Source: Pseudomonas sp. R37(2017) (lineage in GTDB: Bacteria; Pseudomonadota; Gammaproteobacteria; Pseudomonadales; Pseudomonadaceae). Taken from it: DNA of 64,000 nt. The stretch covers positions 62,001 through 126,000 of the forward strand of contig NZ_NEHO01000011.1 of NCBI RefSeq assembly GCF_002113375.1, given 5' to 3'. Shown piece after piece: positions 60,770-64,000 of this stretch. Position numbers and translations under genes: made by a program. The number at the start of each line of letters is the position of its first letter. The first letter of the stretch is position 1. The notes beneath the pieces are model-generated. The model did not search any database and was not told the DNA's origin. It saw nothing but the letters and a program-made list of their open reading frames with translations.

Positions 60770-62170
60770 ATGACCGACAACGCCGGTTTCGAAACGATAT
60801 CCAACCGTGAACAAGGCCTGCGACGTCAGCTGACGTCGGGGCAGATGAGCATGATCGCCATTGGCGGTGCGATTGGCACCGGGCTGTTCATGGGCAGCGC
60901 CTATGCCATAGGTTATGCCGGGCCGAGCGTGCTGCTCAGCTATGCCATTGGCGCAATCATCACCTTGCTGCTGATGGGCTGCCTGGCGGAAATGACCGTG
61001 GCCCATTCGACCTCGGGTTCGTTCGGTGCCTACGCCGAATTTTATGTCAGCCCGCTGGCCGGATTCCTGGTGCGCTATGCCTATTGGGCGGCGATTGTGC
61101 TGGCGGTCGGCACGGAGGTGACGGCGGTGGCGATGTACATGAAGTACTGGTTCGCCAACGTACCGGAGTGGATCTGGATCGTCTCGTTCTCCAGTGTGTT
61201 GATCGTGCTCAATGCCATCAGCGTGAAGACCTTCGGCACCTTCGAGTACTGGTTCTCGACCATCAAGATCGGCGCGATTGTCGGCTTCATCATCCTGGCG
61301 GTGTACGTGGTGTTCGGTTCCGGCAACCCCGAGTACGGCATGCACAATTACAGCGCCCATGGCGGTTTCTTCCCCAACGGTCTGCAAGGGATGTGGATCG
61401 CGGTGATCGTGTCGATCTTCAGCTACCTGAGCGTGGAGATGATCGCGGTGGCTGCCGGTGAGGCGAAAGACCCGGAACAAGCGGTCAAGAAAGCCTTTCG
61501 CGGGACCATCGTGCGCCTGGTGGTGTTCTACCTGCTGACCCTGGCGTTGATGCTGGCGATCGTGCCTTGGGTCCAGGCTGGCAAAGCCCAGAGTCCGTTC
61601 GTCACGGTCATGCAAGCCATCGGCATTCCCGGCGCCACCGGTGTGATGAATTTCGTGATCCTGATTGCCGCGTTGTCAGCGATGAACAGCCAGTTGTACA
61701 TCACCACGCGCATGATGTTCAGCCTGTCCCGTGCCGGCTATGCGCCAAAATCCATGGGTGTGTTGAGCAAGACCGGAATCCCGTTGAACGCACTGTTGCT
61801 CTCGAGTTCGGGTATCGCCCTGGCGACGTTGCTCAACATCCTGTACCCGGAAAGCTCGTTCACCCTGATGATGGCGATCTCGATGTTCGGCGCGATCTTC
61901 ACCTGGTTCATGATCTTCCTCACCCACTACTGCTTCCGTCGTTTTCACGAACGTAACGGCAACCGCAAGCTGTCGTTTCGCATGCGTCTGTTTCCCTACA
62001 GCACCTTGCTGGGGTTGCTCCTGATGGGGGCGGTGATGATCACGACCTACTTCACTGAAGCCTTCAAGATGACCCTGGTGTTCGGCGTGCCGTTCCTGCT
62101 GGTGCTATCGATTGTCTATGGCGTTTTCTTCAGGAAAACCAGGGCCGTTGCGACACTGAGTCCTCTGTAG
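60770..62170 (+). CDS. APC-family amino acid permease (AAT type)
   Basis: Inner membrane amino acid transporter of 466 residues with twelve predicted helices. The amino acid permease signature lies in GGAIGTGLFMGSAYAIGYAGP near residue 30, then LRRQLTSGQMSMIAIGG just before it; a conserved SVEMIAVAAGEAKDPEQAVKKA lies at about residue 230. ATG at 60770 has AGAGGACATACAA upstream. Position after kynU and the porin supports tryptophan, kynurenine or another aromatic amino acid as cargo. Sequence alone cannot exclude other neutral amino acids. Confidence 0.88.
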   Translation: MTDNAGFETISNREQGLRRQLTSGQMSMIAIGGAIGTGLFMGSAYAIGYAGPSVLLSYAIGAIITLLLMGCLAEMTVAHSTSGSFGAYAEFYVSPLAGFLVRYAYWAAIVLAVGTEVTAVAMYMKYWFANVPEWIWIVSFSSVLIVLNAISVKTFGTFEYWFSTIKIGAIVGFIILAVYVVFGSGNPEYGMHNYSAHGGFFPNGLQGMWIAVIVSIFSYLSVEMIAVAAGEAKDPEQAVKKAFRGTIVRLVVFYLLTLALMLAIVPWVQAGKAQSPFVTVMQAIGIPGATGVMNFVILIAALSAMNSQLYITTRMMFSLSRAGYAPKSMGVLSKTGIPLNALLLSSSGIALATLLNILYPESSFTLMMAISMFGAIFTWFMIFLTHYCFRRFHERNGNRKLSFRMRLFPYSTLLGLLLMGAVMITTYFTEAFKMTLVFGVPFLLVLSIVYGVFFRKTRAVATLSPL

Positions 62171-62307
62171 GAGCGGGTGCCCGCTTGCGGCATGCTCCGG
62201 GCGGCGTTCCGACGAAAAACGCCAGGACAACGCGGGCATTCAGACAGCCCGCGTTATCGTTGACGCCCATCGTCGGAACGCCGCCCGGAGCATGCTCGCT
62301 CCTACAG
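62168..62307. repeat. Composite REPIN with second-type arms after permease
   Basis: Outer arms TGTAGGAGCGGGTGCCCGCT and GCATGCTCGCTCCTACAG; inner arms CATGCTCCGGGCGGCGTTCC / GGAACGCCGCCCGGAGCATG; spacer containing CGCGTTATCGTTGACGCCCA. Same structure as at 57 kb. Confidence 0.82.
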
Positions 62308-62363
62308 ACAGCAGCCCGATCCGCGCTGCGTTAAAGCCTGCAAGTAAGTCTTTTGGTCGTAGA

Positions 62364-62385
62364 CGGTGCTGGTTTTCCAGCACCG
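62364..62385. terminator. Perfect 9-bp hairpin downstream of permease
   Basis: CGGTGCTGG-TTTT-CCAGCACCG in the gap before the glycine-zipper gene. No T-tract follows on the plus strand. Confidence 0.4.
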
Positions 62386-62484
62386 ATTGGCTGATCCAGA
62401 TTACTGCTCGGTCGAATATCTGTTGACCTGATCGTTGCGTACCAACAGACTTTTCGCTTTTTTGTACTTCCAAAGGTCTGATTG

Positions 62485-62904
62485 ATGCGTAAAACATTCA
62501 CTGTCGTTGCACTGAGCCTGCTTGTATCGCAGTACTCCCTCGCTGGCGAAACGACCAACACGGCTATCGGTGGCGGTCTCGGCGGCGCCCTTGGGAGCGT
62601 GGTCGGCCAGGCTGTGGGAGGCAGCACTGGCGCTGCGATCGGCGCTGGCGTAGGTGGCGCGGCCGGGGGCGCGATGACTGCCAAGAGTGGCAAGAAGACC
62701 GAGTCGGCTATTGGCGGTGGTCTCGGTGCAGCGGGTGGCCAGGTCATCGGTAACAGTGTCGGCGGTTCCACCGGTGGACTGATCGGCGCAGGCCTGGGTG
62801 GCGCGGCAGGTAGTGCGGTCGGCAACAATATGGCCGATGACGATGACCACCACGACTCCGACTACAAGCACAAACATAAACACAAGCACAAACACCACGA
62901 CTGA
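62485..62904 (+). CDS. Secreted glycine-zipper protein with histidine-rich tail
   Basis: Predicted periplasmic or outer membrane-associated protein of 139 residues. After a signal peptide (RKTFTVVALSLLVSQYSLA, cleaved near AGE), two similar glycine-zipper blocks follow, IGGGLGGALGSVVGQAVGGS and IGGGLGAAGGQVIGNSVGGS, each repeated with GAAIGAGVGGAAGG-type helices. The C-terminus is DDDDHHDSDYKHKHKHKHKH, a dense His/Asp/Lys tail that could bind metal ions. There is no lipobox. A TTG just before the ATG is not needed as start. Function unknown. Confidence 0.78.
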   Translation: MRKTFTVVALSLLVSQYSLAGETTNTAIGGGLGGALGSVVGQAVGGSTGAAIGAGVGGAAGGAMTAKSGKKTESAIGGGLGAAGGQVIGNSVGGSTGGLIGAGLGGAAGSAVGNNMADDDDHHDSDYKHKHKHKHKHHD

Positions 62905-62921
62905 TCGCCGGTGCCCCCTGT

Positions 62922-63024
62922 AGGAGCGAGCACGCTCGCGATGGCGGAGTGTCAGGCGACATCGATGTTGAATATGCCGGCCTCATCGCGAGCATGCCGC
63001 AAGCGGGCACCCGCTCCTACAGAC
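62922..63024. repeat. Composite REPIN after glycine-zipper gene
   Basis: Left arm TGTAGGAGCGAGCACGCTCG, spacer with CGGAGTGTCAGGCGACATCG, right arm GCGAGCATGCCGCAAGCGGG then CACCCGCTCCTACAG, the same combined right arm as at 32.6 kb. Confidence 0.82.
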
Positions 63025-63104
63025 AGTTCATTGCCTGCGCAAAGCCGTCTGTCGGCTTTCTCCTGCGCGTATTGACCCTGAGCCAAAAAAGACTAACTTA
63101 CATT

Positions 63105-63125
63105 GCGTGGGAAAAAATCCCACGC
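63105..63125. other. GCGTGGGA-TCCCACGC palindrome upstream of small gene
   Basis: An 8-bp perfect inverted repeat with a 5-base A-rich centre, 110 bases before the small ORF. Could be an operator or an RNA stem; no further support. Confidence 0.4.
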
Positions 63126-63235
63126 CAAAAATTCAAGGTCGATTGTAGGTTTGACGGGTTACTCCCATGCCGCTCCCGGATCGCAACGTGAACTGCGTTG
63201 GTACTGCTCGCGGTAAATCACCAGGAGAATGCACG

Positions 63236-63406
63236 ATGAACACTTACCTGCTTTTCAAGAGAGGCTTGCTGGCGCTGGCCGTCGGTGGCGTCCTCTCGGC
63301 TTCCATCGTTTTGCTGCCAGACTCCATTTCCCATGACTCGAGCGCCTATGCCAAGGATGGTGGTGGTGGTGGTGGTGGATTCAAAAAAAGCCCCGCGACC
63401 GAATGA
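63236..63406 (+). CDS. Small membrane or secreted glycine-tract protein (56 aa)
   Basis: Unrecognised 56-residue protein. A single hydrophobic segment (LLALAVGGVLSASIVLLPDS) follows three charged or polar residues, then DSSAYAKDGGGGGGGFKKSP. The seven-glycine run is coded by repeated GGT at 63358-63378, a triplet microsatellite. The ATG has AGGAG eight bases upstream, which supports real translation. Its 3' end lies inside the hairpin that serves the convergent minus-strand gene. Confidence 0.65.
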   Translation: MNTYLLFKRGLLALAVGGVLSASIVLLPDSISHDSSAYAKDGGGGGGGFKKSPATE

Positions 63407-63417
63407 GACGCAGGGCT
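63384..63417 (-). terminator. Terminator of the minus-strand outer membrane factor gene
   Basis: On the minus strand AGCCCTGCG...CGCGGGGCT is a stem with one mismatch, followed by seven T. It overlaps the last codons of the small plus-strand gene. Confidence 0.75.
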
Positions 63418-63467
63418 AAAAAATTGGTTGGTTGCGGCCAACCAAAGGAGCGCTTGAAAACTTTGGG

Positions 63468-64000
63468 TCAGTTACTCGCGATCGTCTCCGGCTGCCAGCC
63501 ACCGCCCAGGGCCTTGTAGATCGCGACGATGCCGCGATACAGGTCGACCTCGGCCTGGGCCTGGGTGTCTTCGGCCGCCAGGCGTTCACGCTGGGCGTCG
63601 AGCAGTACCAGGAAATCGGCGGTGCCTTCGCGATAGCGAATTTCCGCCAGGTCGGCGGCCGAGCGGCTGGACTCGCTCTGACGGATCAACGAAATCAGAC
63701 GCTGCTGGCGTTTGCCATAGTCGCTGAAAGCGTTTTCCGACTCCTCCAGGGCCAGCAACACTTGCTGTTCGTAGGTCGCCAGGGCGCCTTCGGCATCGGC
63801 GTCGGCACCGCGAATGCGCGCTTTCACGCTACCCAGGTCAAAGGCGGCCCAGGTGATGCTCGGACCGAGTGCCCAGGCGTTGGCCGCCGAGGAACCGATC
63901 TGCGAACCCCGTGAGGCGGTCCAGCCGAGGAAACCGCTGAGACTGACCCGTGGGAACAGATCCGCCTTGGCCACGCCGATCCGCGCGGTGGCCGAAGCCA
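63468..64000 (-). CDS. RND-type outer membrane factor (TolC/NodT-like), 5' end cut by window
   Basis: C-terminal part of an outer membrane efflux channel. From the window edge the frame reads ATARIGVAKADLFPRVSLSG, the conserved motif after the first coiled-coil of NodT/OprM-type lipoproteins, then a coiled-coil stretch ending IYKALGGGWQPE, the family C-terminus. The start codon and signal region lie beyond the window, so length and lipobox cannot be judged. Such genes usually follow RND pump genes, which would lie to the right. Confidence 0.85.
   Translation of the reverse strand, partial: ASATARIGVAKADLFPRVSLSGFLGWTASRGSQIGSSAANAWALGPSITWAAFDLGSVKARIRGADADAEGALATYEQQVLLALEESENAFSDYGKRQQRLISLIRQSESSRSAADLAEIRYREGTADFLVLLDAQRERLAAEDTQAQAEVDLYRGIVAIYKALGGGWQPETIASN

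Overview
The window reads as chromosomal DNA of a Pseudomonas, most likely of the P. fluorescens group. The evidence is GC-rich coding DNA, gene order matching the Pseudomonas exaC-pqqABCDE-ercA-ercS ethanol/PQQ block, pseudomonad-type OprD porins, and about twenty intergenic REP/REPIN-type palindromes built on a GGAGCGAG...CTCGCGA core. No rRNA, tRNA, insertion sequence, prophage or CRISPR array was seen.

Layout. 1-7.85 kb: end of a PQQ-linked aldehyde dehydrogenase (exaC), a complete pqqABCDE set for PQQ biosynthesis, then the iron-containing dehydrogenase ercA and its overlapping hybrid sensor kinase ercS. 7.9-11.4 kb: uronic acid oxidation (uronate dehydrogenase, aldarolactone lactonase, OprD porin) with shared FadR/GntR-like palindromes at udh and the porin. 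11.5-12.8 kb: copC-copD copper pair. 12.9-22.8 kb: reductive pyrimidine degradation (TetR regulator, preA, preT, dihydropyrimidinase, NCS1 transporter, N-carbamoyl-beta-alanine amidohydrolase) followed by a PAS-LuxR regulator. 22.9-24.7 kb: a small lipoprotein and an unrecognised 447-residue protein made of 109-residue repeats. 24.8-29.1 kb: SDR, phosphotransferase-family protein, 2-hydroxyacid dehydrogenase, TetR regulator and tautomerase. 29.5-38.6 kb: two transporters (HAAAP and SulP), acnB, DUF1289 protein, universal stress protein, miaE and a GFA-family protein. 38.6-40.4 kb: an AT-richer secreted trypsin-like protease that looks foreign. 40.4-43.6 kb: LysR, agmatine deiminase, polyamine-type binding protein. 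43.7-45.4 kb: alkylation repair (ada, alkA). 45.6-48.4 kb: histidine kinase and diguanylate cyclase. 48.5-51.7 kb: gfa, then pcaGH with pcaQ.

51.9-62.2 kb is an aromatic amino acid catabolic island: kynB and kynU flank antABC with antR, a KynR-like Lrp regulator, an OprD porin and an amino acid permease. Together these convert N-formylkynurenine through kynurenine and anthranilate to catechol, but no tryptophan 2,3-dioxygenase (kynA) is in the window. The window ends with a His-tailed glycine-zipper protein, a tiny secreted or membrane protein, and the 3' part of an RND-type outer membrane factor on the minus strand.

The strongest points for follow-up are the AntR-like direct repeats between antA and antR, the paired palindromes at udh/oprD, the hairpin between pqqA and pqqB, the 109-residue repeat protein, a possible gene remnant behind pcaG, and composite REP elements carrying a second type of arm.
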